A stretch of DNA of 64,000 nt from Pseudomonas grimontii (GTDB lineage: Bacteria; Pseudomonadota; Gammaproteobacteria; Pseudomonadales; Pseudomonadaceae). A program made the translations under genes and the position numbers. The stretch is from positions 310,001 to 374,000 of the forward strand of contig NZ_VFES01000002.1 of assembly GCF_007858185.1 (NCBI RefSeq). The letters run 5' to 3'. Under the pieces are notes generated by a model, which saw only the letters and a list, made by a program, of their open reading frames with translations, was not told where the DNA came from and made no database searches. Positions 35,009-45,970 of this stretch are shown here, piece after piece; within the stretch, counting starts at the first letter, position 1; each line of letters begins with the position of its first letter.

Positions 35009-35977
35009 TTAGCGGCTGGCTTTTTTCTTGGGCACGATCTTGCGTAGCATTTGTTTGGCCTTGCCGGTCAGGCGCTTGAGTTTCGACTCTTTCTCAGGCT
35101 CTGCCAGGCCTTGCTGCCTCAGCCAATCCTTCCAGCGAATGCGCTCATCCCGCACCAGCCAGCCCTCCTGCCGGGCGAAGCTTTCCGCCAGGTACAGGCC
35201 CCGTGTACTGGCCGGATACAGTTGGTCTTTTTTTACGGTGTACAGCTCGGGAAGGGGCTGGCCGTCCTTGAGCGGCATCAGGTACAGGTCTGGACGCTTG
35301 CGGTCCAGGCGCGCGACCAACTGATCGCCTTCCAGTCGCTCATCCACGTGAAACAGGCTCAGGGATTTAGCCTCCTTCGGCACTTCCAGACGCAGGTCAT
35401 AAATCAGTTGCAGCGACGCGGTCGGCAGATGCACGTAGGCCCGCGGGCGCTCGATCAGTTGGGTAGTCGAGCAACGTACCGGGCGCGCGGCGCCAGACAA
35501 AGGGCTCAAGCGAAACGGCAAGGCTTCGCGGTAATGCAGCGCGGCGGAGTAGGGGGCCGGCAGCCACGTGTCGTTGAAGCGCCCGCTGAGCCAGCCTTCA
35601 GGGGTTTCCAGCAGGCATTCTTCGGCAATTTCCTGGATGGCGGTGTGCAGCGGCAGGTTCAATTCGTTTGCCGGGACGTAGCCGGAGATCAGCTTGAGCA
35701 CCACATCGCCACGGTCTTGGCGACGCTGGCGCACCAACACCCAGTAATCCTTGTTTTGCCAGTGCAGGGTCAGGCGCACCGAGACGCCGAGGTTGGCCAG
35801 TTCCAGGGCGAAGCGTTCGGCGTCCGGCACGTCTACCGGCTTGCGCCGTTGCAGGGTCTGGGCGAAATTGAGCGGCATGCCCACGCTCTGGTAACTCAGG
35901 CCTTCTGGCGTGGCTTCGACGTGCAGCGGCAGTGTTTTGAAGTTGCTGGGGTTTTTTCTTATGAGCGTTCGCGGCAT
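35009..35977 (-). CDS. Conserved hypothetical protein (PA4993-like)
   Basis: A 322-residue soluble protein of unknown function. Homologues are sometimes labelled a metal ABC transporter ATPase, but I see no Walker motif to support that. LPLHTAIQEIAEECLLETPEGW near the centre resembles a Nudix helix (EIAEE), though the upstream glycine spacing is not canonical. The C-terminus is strongly basic (KLKRLTGKAKQMLRKIVPKK), suggesting contact with RNA, membranes or DNA. I use the ATG at 35977 with AAGGAG 7 bases upstream. It is the last gene of a three-gene minus-strand unit, 41 bases after the aldo/keto reductase gene. Confidence 0.65.
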   Translation of the reverse strand: MPRTLIRKNPSNFKTLPLHVEATPEGLSYQSVGMPLNFAQTLQRRKPVDVPDAERFALELANLGVSVRLTLHWQNKDYWVLVRQRRQDRGDVVLKLISGYVPANELNLPLHTAIQEIAEECLLETPEGWLSGRFNDTWLPAPYSAALHYREALPFRLSPLSGAARPVRCSTTQLIERPRAYVHLPTASLQLIYDLRLEVPKEAKSLSLFHVDERLEGDQLVARLDRKRPDLYLMPLKDGQPLPELYTVKKDQLYPASTRGLYLAESFARQEGWLVRDERIRWKDWLRQQGLAEPEKESKLKRLTGKAKQMLRKIVPKKKASR

Positions 35978-36018
35978 GTCGGCTCCTTCTTGCGACGGGG
36001 TCGGCCGCGTCGGCGGCA

Positions 36019-36831
36019 TCAGAGTTGACGAATGACCTTGGCAGCGGTCGCCACGTTGTGGGCCAGGTGCAGCGGATTAATGGTCCCGACAATAGCACTG
36101 GCGACGCCCGTTTGCGCAAACAACAGCATGAAACTGGCGTGTATTGGATCCATTCCCGGTTCCAGGCACACATGGCCGCTGGCCAGCGCCTTTTTGACCA
36201 GGATGCCCTTGCCATGGGCCGCCGCATAATCAATGACGGCTTTTTCCGCCTGTTCGTTCAGATTGTAGGTGACCATCGCGCAATCACCTTGTTCCAGAGC
36301 CTTCACGCCACCTTCGATGGTTTTGCCGGAGAAGCCGAAACCGCGAATTTTGCCCTCTTGCTTCAACTGCGCCAGGGTCTGGTAAACCTCACAGTCGTTG
36401 AGGATGTGCAGGTCGTTGCCATCGGAGTGCACCAGCACCAGATCGATAAAATCCGTTTCAAGTCGTTTCAAGCTGCGCTCAATGGACATGCGCGTGTGGG
36501 CGGCACTGAAATCGTGCCGGGACACACCATTTTCGAACTCCTCGCCGACTTTGCTGACGATCACCCAATCTTTGCGCTGCCCGCGCAACAGCGGCCCCAG
36601 GCGTTCTTCGCTACGGCCATAGGCCGGTGCGGTATCGATCAGGTTGATGCCCAACTGGCGGGCCTGGCGCAGCAACATCCGGGCTTCATCGTCATCCGGA
36701 ATCTGGAAGCCGTTGGGGTATTTCACGCCCTGGTCGCGGCCCAGCTTGACGGTGCCCAGGCCGAGTGGCGAGACCAGCAGGCCGGTGCTGCCCAAGGGGC
36801 GGTGCAGGTCGTGCAAGGTCGGCAGGCTCAT
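36019..36831 (-). CDS. Aldo/keto reductase
   Basis: A 270-residue (beta/alpha)8 NADPH-dependent oxidoreductase. The catalytic tetrad can be traced: DTAPAYGRSEERLG (Asp and Tyr), VIVSKVGEEF (Lys) and LVLVHSDG (His). It begins MSLPTLHDLHRPLGSTGLLV at 36831, overlapping the stop of the upstream FAD oxidoreductase by 4 bases, so the two are translationally coupled. The substrate is not known. A pairing of an FAD oxidoreductase with an aldo/keto reductase at this site matches PA4991-PA4992 in P. aeruginosa. Confidence 0.85.
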   Translation of the reverse strand: MSLPTLHDLHRPLGSTGLLVSPLGLGTVKLGRDQGVKYPNGFQIPDDDEARMLLRQARQLGINLIDTAPAYGRSEERLGPLLRGQRKDWVIVSKVGEEFENGVSRHDFSAAHTRMSIERSLKRLETDFIDLVLVHSDGNDLHILNDCEVYQTLAQLKQEGKIRGFGFSGKTIEGGVKALEQGDCAMVTYNLNEQAEKAVIDYAAAHGKGILVKKALASGHVCLEPGMDPIHASFMLLFAQTGVASAIVGTINPLHLAHNVATAAKVIRQL

Positions 36832-37997
36832 GGCAACAGTTGCTCCCAGGCCGGTACGCCGATGGCGGGTTTTGGCAGGTCGGGCAGAGGCTCCGATACG
36901 CTGGGGCGGATGCCGTCGCGTTCGAGGCTGTTGATCACTCGGTCGGCGAAGTCTGGCGCTAAAGCCAGCTTGGTCGGCCAACCCACCAGCAGGCGGCCGT
37001 CTTCGGCGACGAAGGCGTTGTCAGGCCGGCTCAGGCCCGATTGCAATGGCTCGGCACGCTCGACGCGCAGTGTCGCCCACTGGGTCTGGCTCATATCGAT
37101 CCAGGGCAGCAATTGGGCCAGCTCTTTCTGGGCGGTGGCGATCTGTTCTTCCGGCGTACGTGCCACGCCGTCGGCCTCGGCAATGTCACCGCCCATGTAC
37201 CAAACCCAATTGCCGTCGGCGGCGGGATGGGTGGTGACGGTGAGGCGTGGCTTGGTACCGCCGCCCAGGCAGTGCGCGTACAGCGGCTTCAGGCCCGGGC
37301 CTTTGGCGATGATCATGTGCAGGGGGCGTTTTTGCATGGCCGGCTGGCTCAGGCCGAGGGCGGCCAGCAGCTCAGCGGTACCGCCGCCGGCGCTCAAGAC
37401 GATGCGCTGGGCGCGGATTTCGCGGCCATCGACCTTCAAGCCCACCAGGCTGTCACCTTCGCGCAGCGGTTCGATATGTTGCCCGGCGAGCAACCCATCA
37501 CCGGCCAACCGTGCCAGGCGTTCGATCACGCTAGGGACGTCCACCACCAGTTCTGCCAGGCGATAGACCTTGCCCTTGAAGCGACGGTCTTGCAGGGCAG
37601 GCGGGAGATCGTCGCCCTTGACCTGGTCGACACGGCCGCGCACGGCCTTGCTGGCGAAAAAGCTGGTGAGGTTGCCGGCGATCGTGCCAGGGGACCACAG
37701 GTAATGGGCCTGTGAGAGCACGCGTACGCCGGACAAGTCCAGTTCGCCGTCGCCGGCCAGGGCTTCACGCCAGCGGCGCGGCATGTCTGCAATGGCTTCG
37801 GAGGCGCCGGTAAGGGCGCCGTGCAGCGCATATTTCGCACCGCCGTGAATGATCCCCTGGGATTTCACGCTTTGCCCGCCACCCAGCGTGGCACTTTCCA
37901 CCACAACCGTGGAAAAACCCTGGCGGCGCAGGCGCGCATTCAGCCAGAGGCCGGCAACCCCGGCGCCGACAATCAACACGTCGGTGGAAATAGGCAT
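36828..37997 (-). CDS. FAD-dependent oxidoreductase (DAO family)
   Basis: A 389-residue flavoprotein with the dinucleotide-binding start VLIVGAGVAGLWLNARLRRQ, then a conserved GQSVKSQGIIHGGAKYAL stretch seen in DAO/GlpD-type oxidoreductases, and a C-terminal DGRLLVGWPTKLALAPDFAD that contacts FAD. The start at 37997 (MPISTDVLIVG) is set by the Rossmann motif; an upstream extension of 25 codons looks non-homologous. It is first in a minus-strand unit with the aldo/keto reductase and the hypothetical gene. Its substrate is unknown. Confidence 0.83.
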   Translation of the reverse strand: MPISTDVLIVGAGVAGLWLNARLRRQGFSTVVVESATLGGGQSVKSQGIIHGGAKYALHGALTGASEAIADMPRRWREALAGDGELDLSGVRVLSQAHYLWSPGTIAGNLTSFFASKAVRGRVDQVKGDDLPPALQDRRFKGKVYRLAELVVDVPSVIERLARLAGDGLLAGQHIEPLREGDSLVGLKVDGREIRAQRIVLSAGGGTAELLAALGLSQPAMQKRPLHMIIAKGPGLKPLYAHCLGGGTKPRLTVTTHPAADGNWVWYMGGDIAEADGVARTPEEQIATAQKELAQLLPWIDMSQTQWATLRVERAEPLQSGLSRPDNAFVAEDGRLLVGWPTKLALAPDFADRVINSLERDGIRPSVSEPLPDLPKPAIGVPAWEQLLP

Positions 37998-38059
37998 GCG
38001 CGCGAGACCTCGTGGATAGAAAAGGGAGCCCAGTATAGCGCGCAGCGACAAGTTATCGG

Positions 38060-38112
38060 CTGCAAGCGGCAAGTTAGAAGCGATTCGCGGCGCTCTTTCT
38101 TGCCGCTTGTAG
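38060..38112. repeat. Imperfect inverted repeat, AAGCGGCAAG class
   Basis: CTGCAAGCGGCAAG (38060-38073) and CTTGCCGCTTGTAG (38099-38112) are inverted with one mismatch around a 25-base loop. A related element with AAGCGGCAAG arms follows thiC at 44604-44665. It separates the FAD oxidoreductase gene from the SMR gene. Confidence 0.55.
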
Positions 38113-38132
38113 CTCGCAACTTACTGCTGCTT

Positions 38133-38468
38133 TTAATGCCCTGCGGTTTTCGAGAACAGCTGGATGACCACCACGCCCAGCACAATCAGGCCCATCCCCA
38201 GCATGGCCGGGACGTCCAGTTTCTGCCCATAGATGAACAGCGCGGCAATGCTCACCATTACGATGCCCATCCCGGCCCATACTGCGTAGGCCACGCCGAC
38301 CGGCACGGTACGCACCACCAGTGTCAGCATCCAGAACGCCACGCCGTAGCCGACGATCACCAGCAACAGCGGGATTGGGGTGCTCCAGCCCTTGATGGCC
38401 TTCATGGAAACGGTGGCGATCACTTCCGAGCAGATGGCAATGGCCAGGTAGCAGTAAGCGGCGTTCAT
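38133..38468 (-). CDS. Small multidrug resistance (SMR) efflux protein
   Basis: A 111-residue protein with four hydrophobic helices, typical of EmrE/SugE proton-coupled antiporters of quaternary ammonium compounds or guanidinium. The membrane-embedded glutamate is present in CSEVIATVSMKA (helix 1, residue 14), and the WAGMGIVMVS stretch of helix 3 matches the family. The start MNAAYCYLAIAI at 38468 has GAGG 8 bases upstream. It is divergent from a LysR regulator, which may control it. PA4990 (emrE) occupies the same position. Confidence 0.88.
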   Translation of the reverse strand: MNAAYCYLAIAICSEVIATVSMKAIKGWSTPIPLLLVIVGYGVAFWMLTLVVRTVPVGVAYAVWAGMGIVMVSIAALFIYGQKLDVPAMLGMGLIVLGVVVIQLFSKTAGH

Positions 38469-38492
38469 GGGTGAGTCCTCGGTGTAAAGCAA

Positions 38493-38526
38493 TCTGATAA
38501 GGCCGGCATTCTAGAGTTTTATCAGA
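38493..38526. promoter_or_regulatory. Inverted repeat between the SMR and LysR genes
   Basis: TCTGATAA (38493-38500) and TTATCAGA (38519-38526) are perfect inverted arms separated by 18 bases in the 102-base divergent intergenic region. The position fits an operator for the adjacent LysR regulator, but the spacing is wider than the usual T-N11-A, so this is tentative. Confidence 0.4.
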
Positions 38527-38570
38527 TGGGGTAAAGTCATTACCTATCCGAAATAAAGATGGGTTAAGCC

Positions 38571-39461
38571 ATGAGCGTGCAGTGGAATCTGGAGCAGATG
38601 CGCCTGTTTGTCAGCGTCGCCGAGCAGCGTTCGTTTTCGGCGGTGGCGCGGGGGCAGCGCAAGGCGCAGTCGGCGGTCAGCAACGGCATTGCCATGCTGG
38701 AAGCAGACCTCGGCGTGAGCCTGTTTGAGCGCAGCAGTGGCCGCCAGCCGCGTCTGACCGAGGCCGGCGCGGTGTTGCTCGAAGAGGCCAGGGAAGTGTT
38801 GCGTCAATGCGAGCGCCTCAATGGGCGTGCACTGTCGTTGATGCGCGGTGAAGAAGCCCGCCTGCGCCTGGCCCAGGACGAGGCAATGCTGTACCAGCCG
38901 GTACTCGACAGCCTCGATGCCCTGGCTGGGAAGTTTCCGAACCTGGAAGTGCAGCTTTCGAGCGCTGCCCAAGGCGATGTTGCCCGCAAGCTGGTAGAGC
39001 GCAAGGCTGACCTGGGCATGCTGTTTTATCACGACCAGATCCCCGAGGCGCTGGAGCGGCGGGTGGTCGGCAGTGTCGAGATGGTCACCGTCTGCGGGCG
39101 CAATCACCCTTTGGCCACGCAGAATTTCGTGGATTGCCAGCGCCTGGCGCAATTTCGCCAGTTGCTGATGTCGACCCAAACCAGTGTTTACCCCGGCAGC
39201 GAGGCCGCCAGCCCGCAGGTGTGGCGAGCCGACAGCTTCTATGTGCTGGCCGAATGGCTGATCCGTGGCCTGGGCTGGGCTTGGTTGCCCCGGCACGTGG
39301 TGCAGTACCCCGCCTATCAAAACCACATGGTCGAACTCGACAGCGAATGGACCCCGCCGGCCCTGGTGGTTGAGTTGGTGTGGCGCCGTGACGAACCGCT
39401 GGGCCCGGCTGCGCGCTTTCTTGCCGAACGTTTTACCGAGTGCCTGCGGGCGATCGACTGA
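38571..39461 (+). CDS. LysR-family transcriptional regulator
   Basis: A 296-residue LysR regulator. The N-terminal winged helix-turn-helix has MRLFVSVAEQRSFSAVARG, then AVSNGIAMLEADLGVSLFER, and is followed by the periplasmic-binding-like effector domain (LRLAQDEAMLYQPVLDSL onward). Divergent orientation to the SMR efflux gene, with an inverted repeat between them, suggests it regulates that gene and itself. The effector is unknown. It corresponds by position to PA4989. Confidence 0.9.
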   Translation: MSVQWNLEQMRLFVSVAEQRSFSAVARGQRKAQSAVSNGIAMLEADLGVSLFERSSGRQPRLTEAGAVLLEEAREVLRQCERLNGRALSLMRGEEARLRLAQDEAMLYQPVLDSLDALAGKFPNLEVQLSSAAQGDVARKLVERKADLGMLFYHDQIPEALERRVVGSVEMVTVCGRNHPLATQNFVDCQRLAQFRQLLMSTQTSVYPGSEAASPQVWRADSFYVLAEWLIRGLGWAWLPRHVVQYPAYQNHMVELDSEWTPPALVVELVWRRDEPLGPAARFLAERFTECLRAID

Positions 39462-39484
39462 AAAAGCCGATAAACTCCGCCGCC

Positions 39485-40762
39485 ATGAATAGAACTCTCT
39501 ACAGCTGTCTGTTTTACCTGGCGCTGCCGTTGGTGGCCTTACGTCTATGGTTGCGCGCACGCAAGGCACCGGCCTATGCCCAGCGCGTCGGCGAGCGGTT
39601 TTCCTATGGCTTGCCGGTGATGCGACCGGGCGGGATCTGGGTGCACGCCGTGTCGGTGGGCGAAAGCATTGCCGCTGCGCCGATGATTCGCGGCTTGCTG
39701 GAGCGTTATCAACAACTGCCGATCACCGTCACCTGCATGACGCCCACCGGTTCCGAGCGCATCCAGGCGTTGTTCGCCAACGAGCCGCGCATCCAGCACT
39801 GTTACCTGCCTTACGATTTGCCCTGTGCGGCCAAGCGTTTTCTTGATCGTGTACAGCCCAGGCTGGCGGTGATCATGGAGACCGAGTTGTGGCCCAACCA
39901 TATTCACGCCTGTGCCCAGCGCGGTATTCCGGTGGCCTTGGCCAATGCGCGGCTGTCGGCGCGTTCGGCCAAGGGCTATGCGCGTTTCGCCAAACTGACG
40001 GGGCCGATGCTGGCGCAAATGAGCCTGTTCGCGGTACAGACCGAAACCGAGGCCCAGCGTTTCCTGAGCCTGGGCGCGCGCCCGGAAACCGTCGAGGTCA
40101 CCGGCTCGATCAAGTTCGACCTGACCATCGACCCCGAGGTGCCGCTGCGCGCCGCCGCCCTGCGCGAGCAATGGGGCGCTTCTGAACGTCCGGTATGGAT
40201 CGCCGCCAGTACCCACGAAGGCGAAGATGAAGTAGTGCTTGCGGCCCACCGGCAACTGCTCGAAAGCTACCCCAATGCGCTGCTGATTCTGGTGCCGCGT
40301 CATCAAGAGCGCTTCGGCCCGATGTTCGAGTTGTGCGCGCAACAAGGGTTTACCACGGTGCGTCGCTCAAGCGGTGAGCCCGTTACCACGCAAACTTCGG
40401 TACTGCTCGGCGATACCATGGGCGAGCTGCTGTTTCTCTATGCCCTGGCCGACAGCGCTTTTGTCGGCGGCAGCCTGGTGGCGACCGGTGGGCATAACCC
40501 GCTGGAACCGGCCGCGCTGGCCAAGCCTGTGATGATGGGCCCTCACGTGTTCAACTTCCTCGAAATCACCGCGATGATGCGCGAAGCGGGTGCGTTGCGA
40601 GAGGTGGAGGACGCAGAAGGGTTGGCCGAGGCGGTCCGGCAGCTATTCGAGCTGCCGCAGGATGCACGCAGGATGGCGCAGGCGGGGCTCAAGGTGATGC
40701 AGGCCAATCAGGGGGCGCTGAAGCGTCTGCTGGATGGGTTGGGCCGATTGATTTCTCACTGA
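39485..40762 (+). CDS. waaA: 3-deoxy-D-manno-octulosonic acid (Kdo) transferase
   Basis: Transfers Kdo residues from CMP-Kdo to lipid IVA, the first step of core assembly, at the cytoplasmic face of the inner membrane. The 425-residue protein has an N-terminal hydrophobic anchor (LFYLALPLVALRLWL), the acceptor-side WVHAVSVGESIAAAP with the catalytic Glu of GT30 enzymes, and a donor-side GGSLVATGGHNPLEPAALA. The start at the ATG at 39485 (MNRTLYSCLFYLALP) is the family start. It stands apart from the other LPS genes with its own short upstream region. Confidence 0.95.
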   Translation: MNRTLYSCLFYLALPLVALRLWLRARKAPAYAQRVGERFSYGLPVMRPGGIWVHAVSVGESIAAAPMIRGLLERYQQLPITVTCMTPTGSERIQALFANEPRIQHCYLPYDLPCAAKRFLDRVQPRLAVIMETELWPNHIHACAQRGIPVALANARLSARSAKGYARFAKLTGPMLAQMSLFAVQTETEAQRFLSLGARPETVEVTGSIKFDLTIDPEVPLRAAALREQWGASERPVWIAASTHEGEDEVVLAAHRQLLESYPNALLILVPRHQERFGPMFELCAQQGFTTVRRSSGEPVTTQTSVLLGDTMGELLFLYALADSAFVGGSLVATGGHNPLEPAALAKPVMMGPHVFNFLEITAMMREAGALREVEDAEGLAEAVRQLFELPQDARRMAQAGLKVMQANQGALKRLLDGLGRLISH

Positions 40763-40777
40763 CCCGACACCGATCCA

Positions 40778-40809
40778 AATGTGGGAGGGGGCTTGCCCCT
40801 TCCCACATT
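40778..40809. terminator. REP-like hairpin between convergent waaA and tolC
   Basis: AATGTGGGA (40778-40786) pairs with TCCCACATT (40801-40809) around a GGGGGCTTGCCCCT loop that can itself pair. It is a single REP of the GTGGGAGGGGGCTTGCCCC class placed where both genes end, and is a likely two-way terminator. Confidence 0.6.
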
Positions 40810-40824
40810 GGTTTTAGGGTGTGT

Positions 40825-42264
40825 TCAGTAGCCTGGGCGGGCTTTGAGTTGCTCGGCGGCGGCCTTGGCCAGGTCCGGCGGCAGGAAGTCGCGATCCGGG
40901 TTGTAGTCGGCCTTGAGGTAGCGCGTCAGGTCTTGCAGATCCCCTGGGTTCAAGGTGCCCGCCGCCTGCTTCAAGCGCAGGTTATCGAGGATGTAGTCGT
41001 AGCGACTGTTGTTGTAGTTGCGCACCGACGAGTACAGCTGGCGCTGTGAATCCAGCACGTCGACGATGTTGCGGGTACCCACCTGGTAGCCGATTTCGGT
41101 GGCTTCCACCGCGCTCTGGTTGGAGATGATCGACTGGCGGCGCGCCTGTACCTGTTCCACATCGGTGTTCACCGCACGGTGCAGGTTGCGCGTGTTCTCC
41201 ACCACCTGGCGACGCAGGCCTTCGCGTTGCTGCTCGGTCTGGCCCAGGCGCGAGTACGACTCACGCACTTGCGAACTGGTCAGCCCGCCGCTGTAGAGGG
41301 GGATATTCAGGCGCAAACCGACGGTGCGCTGCTCCACGTCGCCCCGGTAGGGCGTGCCAAAGGCATTCGGGTTGCTGAAGCCAAGGGCGTCGTTGTCACC
41401 TTTTTCGTACTGCGCCACGGCGTCCAGGGTGGGGGCGTGGCCGGCCTTGCGCTGCTTGAGGGTTTCCTCGGCGGCAGTCACGGCGTAGTTGCTGGCCAGC
41501 AGGTTCAGGTTCTGGCGGCCGGCCGTCTCGACCCAGGCCTTGGCGTCGTTGGGCAGCGGCGGCAACACCGGCAGCGTGTGGACAATGCCCTGGATCGAGT
41601 TGTACTGGCGGTTGGTCAGGGTAATCAGCGCTTCGAACGCATCATCCACCTGGCGTTGCGCGACGATCCGGTTAGCCCGTGCAGTGTCATAGCTGGCCTG
41701 GGATTGCAGCACATCGGTCTTGTCCGACAGGCCCACGTCGAAGCGCTCGTTGGATTGATCCAGCTGGCGCTTGAACGCATTTTCCTCGGCCTTGGTCGAG
41801 GCCAGGTTGTCCTGGGCGCGCAGCACGGCGAAGTAGCTTTCGGCGCTTTGCAGGATCAGGTTCTGTTCAGTGGCCGAAAGTTGCAGCGCCGCCTGTTCGT
41901 TGGTGGCCTCGGCGGCTTGCAGTTGGAACCAGCGATCGGCGCGGAACAGCGGCTGGCTCAGGGTCGCGCGCCAGGAGTGGGCGTCGCGGTTGGCAGTGGC
42001 CGCCGGCGTGTCGATCTGGGTGCGCACGTTATTGATGTCGGCACCGCCCGACAGGTTCGGCAGCAAGCCGGCGCGAGCCTGGGGCACGACTTCTTTCTGC
42101 GCGCCGTATTGGGCGCGGGCGGCCGCCAGGTCGGCGTTGTTATCCACTGCTTCCTGATAGACGCTGACCAGGTCAGTTTTTGCGGACAAGGGCGCTTCAG
42201 CTGCCCAGACCATTCCGTTGGTCGCACAAGACACGGCGAGAGCCAGTGAAAGTTTGCGCAGCAT
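40825..42264 (-). CDS. tolC: TolC-family outer-membrane channel (OpmH-like)
   Basis: A 479-residue outer-membrane efflux protein. The signal peptide ends near VWA|AEAP (residue 22). Two tandem OEP repeats form the beta-barrel and periplasmic helical tunnel, with helical pairs such as QSAESYFAVLRAQDNLASTK and the second-repeat LNIPLYSGGLTSSQVRES. It would serve as the exit duct for tripartite pumps and type I secretion. Its place next to thiC matches opmH (PA4974), the TolC of P. aeruginosa type I secretion. It is convergent with waaA. Confidence 0.93.
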   Translation of the reverse strand: MLRKLSLALAVSCATNGMVWAAEAPLSAKTDLVSVYQEAVDNNADLAAARAQYGAQKEVVPQARAGLLPNLSGGADINNVRTQIDTPAATANRDAHSWRATLSQPLFRADRWFQLQAAEATNEQAALQLSATEQNLILQSAESYFAVLRAQDNLASTKAEENAFKRQLDQSNERFDVGLSDKTDVLQSQASYDTARANRIVAQRQVDDAFEALITLTNRQYNSIQGIVHTLPVLPPLPNDAKAWVETAGRQNLNLLASNYAVTAAEETLKQRKAGHAPTLDAVAQYEKGDNDALGFSNPNAFGTPYRGDVEQRTVGLRLNIPLYSGGLTSSQVRESYSRLGQTEQQREGLRRQVVENTRNLHRAVNTDVEQVQARRQSIISNQSAVEATEIGYQVGTRNIVDVLDSQRQLYSSVRNYNNSRYDYILDNLRLKQAAGTLNPGDLQDLTRYLKADYNPDRDFLPPDLAKAAAEQLKARPGY

Positions 42265-42462
42265 GAGGCGATCCCTAGTGTGAATATTATGGTGATAATT
42301 TAGCGCTCAAGGCTACGGTTGGCCAATCCTGGCGTCAAGCAGTGAGGCGGCTCCCGAGTGTAGTAGCGCGGCAACGGCGCAACAATCCCGCAATCACGCC
42401 ATTCATCACGCTGAATGCACCGCTATTGGCAATTTGCCCACGGCATGGTCTAGACTGGCCTC

Positions 42463-44603
<2,141 letters not shown>

Positions 44604-44665
44604 GCGGCAAGCGGCAAGCCACAAGTTAAAAGCTGAATCTGCTTTTTCTTGCGGCTTGCGGCTCG
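44604..44665. repeat. Imperfect inverted repeat, AAGCGGCAAG class, after thiC
   Basis: AGCGGCAAGCGGCAAGCC pairs with GGCTTGCGGCTCG (ends at 44665) with few mismatches. The element resembles 38060-38112 in arm sequence. It starts at the thiC stop and ends 28 bases before the permease gene; it could weaken or stabilise the thiC transcript end. Confidence 0.5.
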
Positions 44666-44692
44666 TAACCATGTTCTCTTGAGACTTCTGAT

Positions 44693-45970
44693 TTGAACAC
44701 TTATTCCCCTGACATCGCGGTCACCTCCGACAAACGCGTCTTCGGCGCGCGCGACCTGTTCTCCCTGTGGTTCTCCCTTGGCATCGGCCTGATGGTCCTG
44801 CAGACCGGCGCATTGCTCGCGCCGGGCCTGGGCCTGTCTGGTTCATTGCTGGCCATTTTCCTCGGCACCCTGGTGGGCGTGCTGTTGCTGGCGGCCGTCG
44901 GCGTGATCGGCAGCGACACCGGCCTGTCCGCCATGGCCGCCCTCAAGCTCAGCCTCGGCGCCAAGGGTGCCAGCCTGCCGGCGTTGCTGAACCTGCTGCA
45001 ACTGGTCGGCTGGGGCTCGTTCGAAATTATCGTGATGCGCGATGCCGCCAGCCTGTTGGGTGCGCGGGCGTTCAGCGATGGCAGCCTATTGGCCAGCCCG
45101 TTGTTGTGGACACTGTTCTTCGGTGGCCTGGCGACCCTGCTGGCGGTCAGCGGTCCGCTGACGTTTGTGCGGCAGATTTTGCGCAAATGGGGTATCTGGC
45201 TGCTGCTGGCGGCCTGCCTGTGGCTGACCTGGAACCTCTTCGCCAAGGCCGACCTCGGCACACTCTGGGCCCAGGCCGGTGACGGTTCGATGCCGTTTGC
45301 GGTCGGCTTTGATATCGCCATCGCCATGCCGCTTTCGTGGCTGCCGCTGATTGCCGATTACTCACGCTTCGGCAAGCGTGCCCAAAGCGTGTTTGGCGGT
45401 ACGGCGCTGGGTTTCTTTATTGGTAATTTCTGGCTGATGAGCCTGGGCGTGGCCTACACCCTGGCGTTTGCGCCCAGCGGTGAAGTGAATGCGCTGCTGC
45501 TGGCGCTGGCTGGGGCCGGCCTGGGGATTCCGCTGCTGCTGATCCTGTTGGACGAGTCGGAAAACGCCTTTGCCGATATTCACTCGGCGGCGGTGTCCAG
45601 TGGGATGCTGTTGCGCTTGAAGGTCGAGCACCTGGCACTGGCCATTGGTGTGATCTGCACCCTGATCGCCTGTTTTGCACCGTTGGCGCAATACCAGAAC
45701 TTCCTGTTGCTGATCGGTTCTGTGTTTGCGCCGTTGTTCGGCGTGGTGCTGGTGGATCATTTCATCCTGCGCCGTCGTGGTCATGGCGCGGTCGCCAGCC
45801 TGCGTTGGCCGGCACTGTTGGCCTGGCTGGGTGGCATTGCTACGTATCACCTGTTGGCCAACCTGTACCCGGACATCGGCGCAACCCTGCCGGCATTGGT
45901 GCTGGCAGGGCTGTTGCAGTTCATCCTGGGGCGGGCCTTCAGCGGCGCGCGGGCACCCACTCAGGCTTGA
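44693..45970 (+). CDS. cytX: NCS1-family permease, likely hydroxymethylpyrimidine transporter (CytX-like)
   Basis: A 425-residue membrane protein with about twelve hydrophobic segments, related to cytosine permease CodB. Conserved segments include GARDLFSLWFSLGIGLMVLQ and PLSWLPLIADYSRFGK. Its position after thiC and the TPP riboswitch matches the predicted thiamine-pyrimidine transporter CytX, so uptake of hydroxymethylpyrimidine is the likely role, by inference. The TTG at 44693 gives MNTYSPDIAVTSDKRVF; a GAGAC lies upstream. Its 3' end overlaps the convergent lipoprotein gene by 32 bases. Confidence 0.8.
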   Translation: MNTYSPDIAVTSDKRVFGARDLFSLWFSLGIGLMVLQTGALLAPGLGLSGSLLAIFLGTLVGVLLLAAVGVIGSDTGLSAMAALKLSLGAKGASLPALLNLLQLVGWGSFEIIVMRDAASLLGARAFSDGSLLASPLLWTLFFGGLATLLAVSGPLTFVRQILRKWGIWLLLAACLWLTWNLFAKADLGTLWAQAGDGSMPFAVGFDIAIAMPLSWLPLIADYSRFGKRAQSVFGGTALGFFIGNFWLMSLGVAYTLAFAPSGEVNALLLALAGAGLGIPLLLILLDESENAFADIHSAAVSSGMLLRLKVEHLALAIGVICTLIACFAPLAQYQNFLLLIGSVFAPLFGVVLVDHFILRRRGHGAVASLRWPALLAWLGGIATYHLLANLYPDIGATLPALVLAGLLQFILGRAFSGARAPTQA

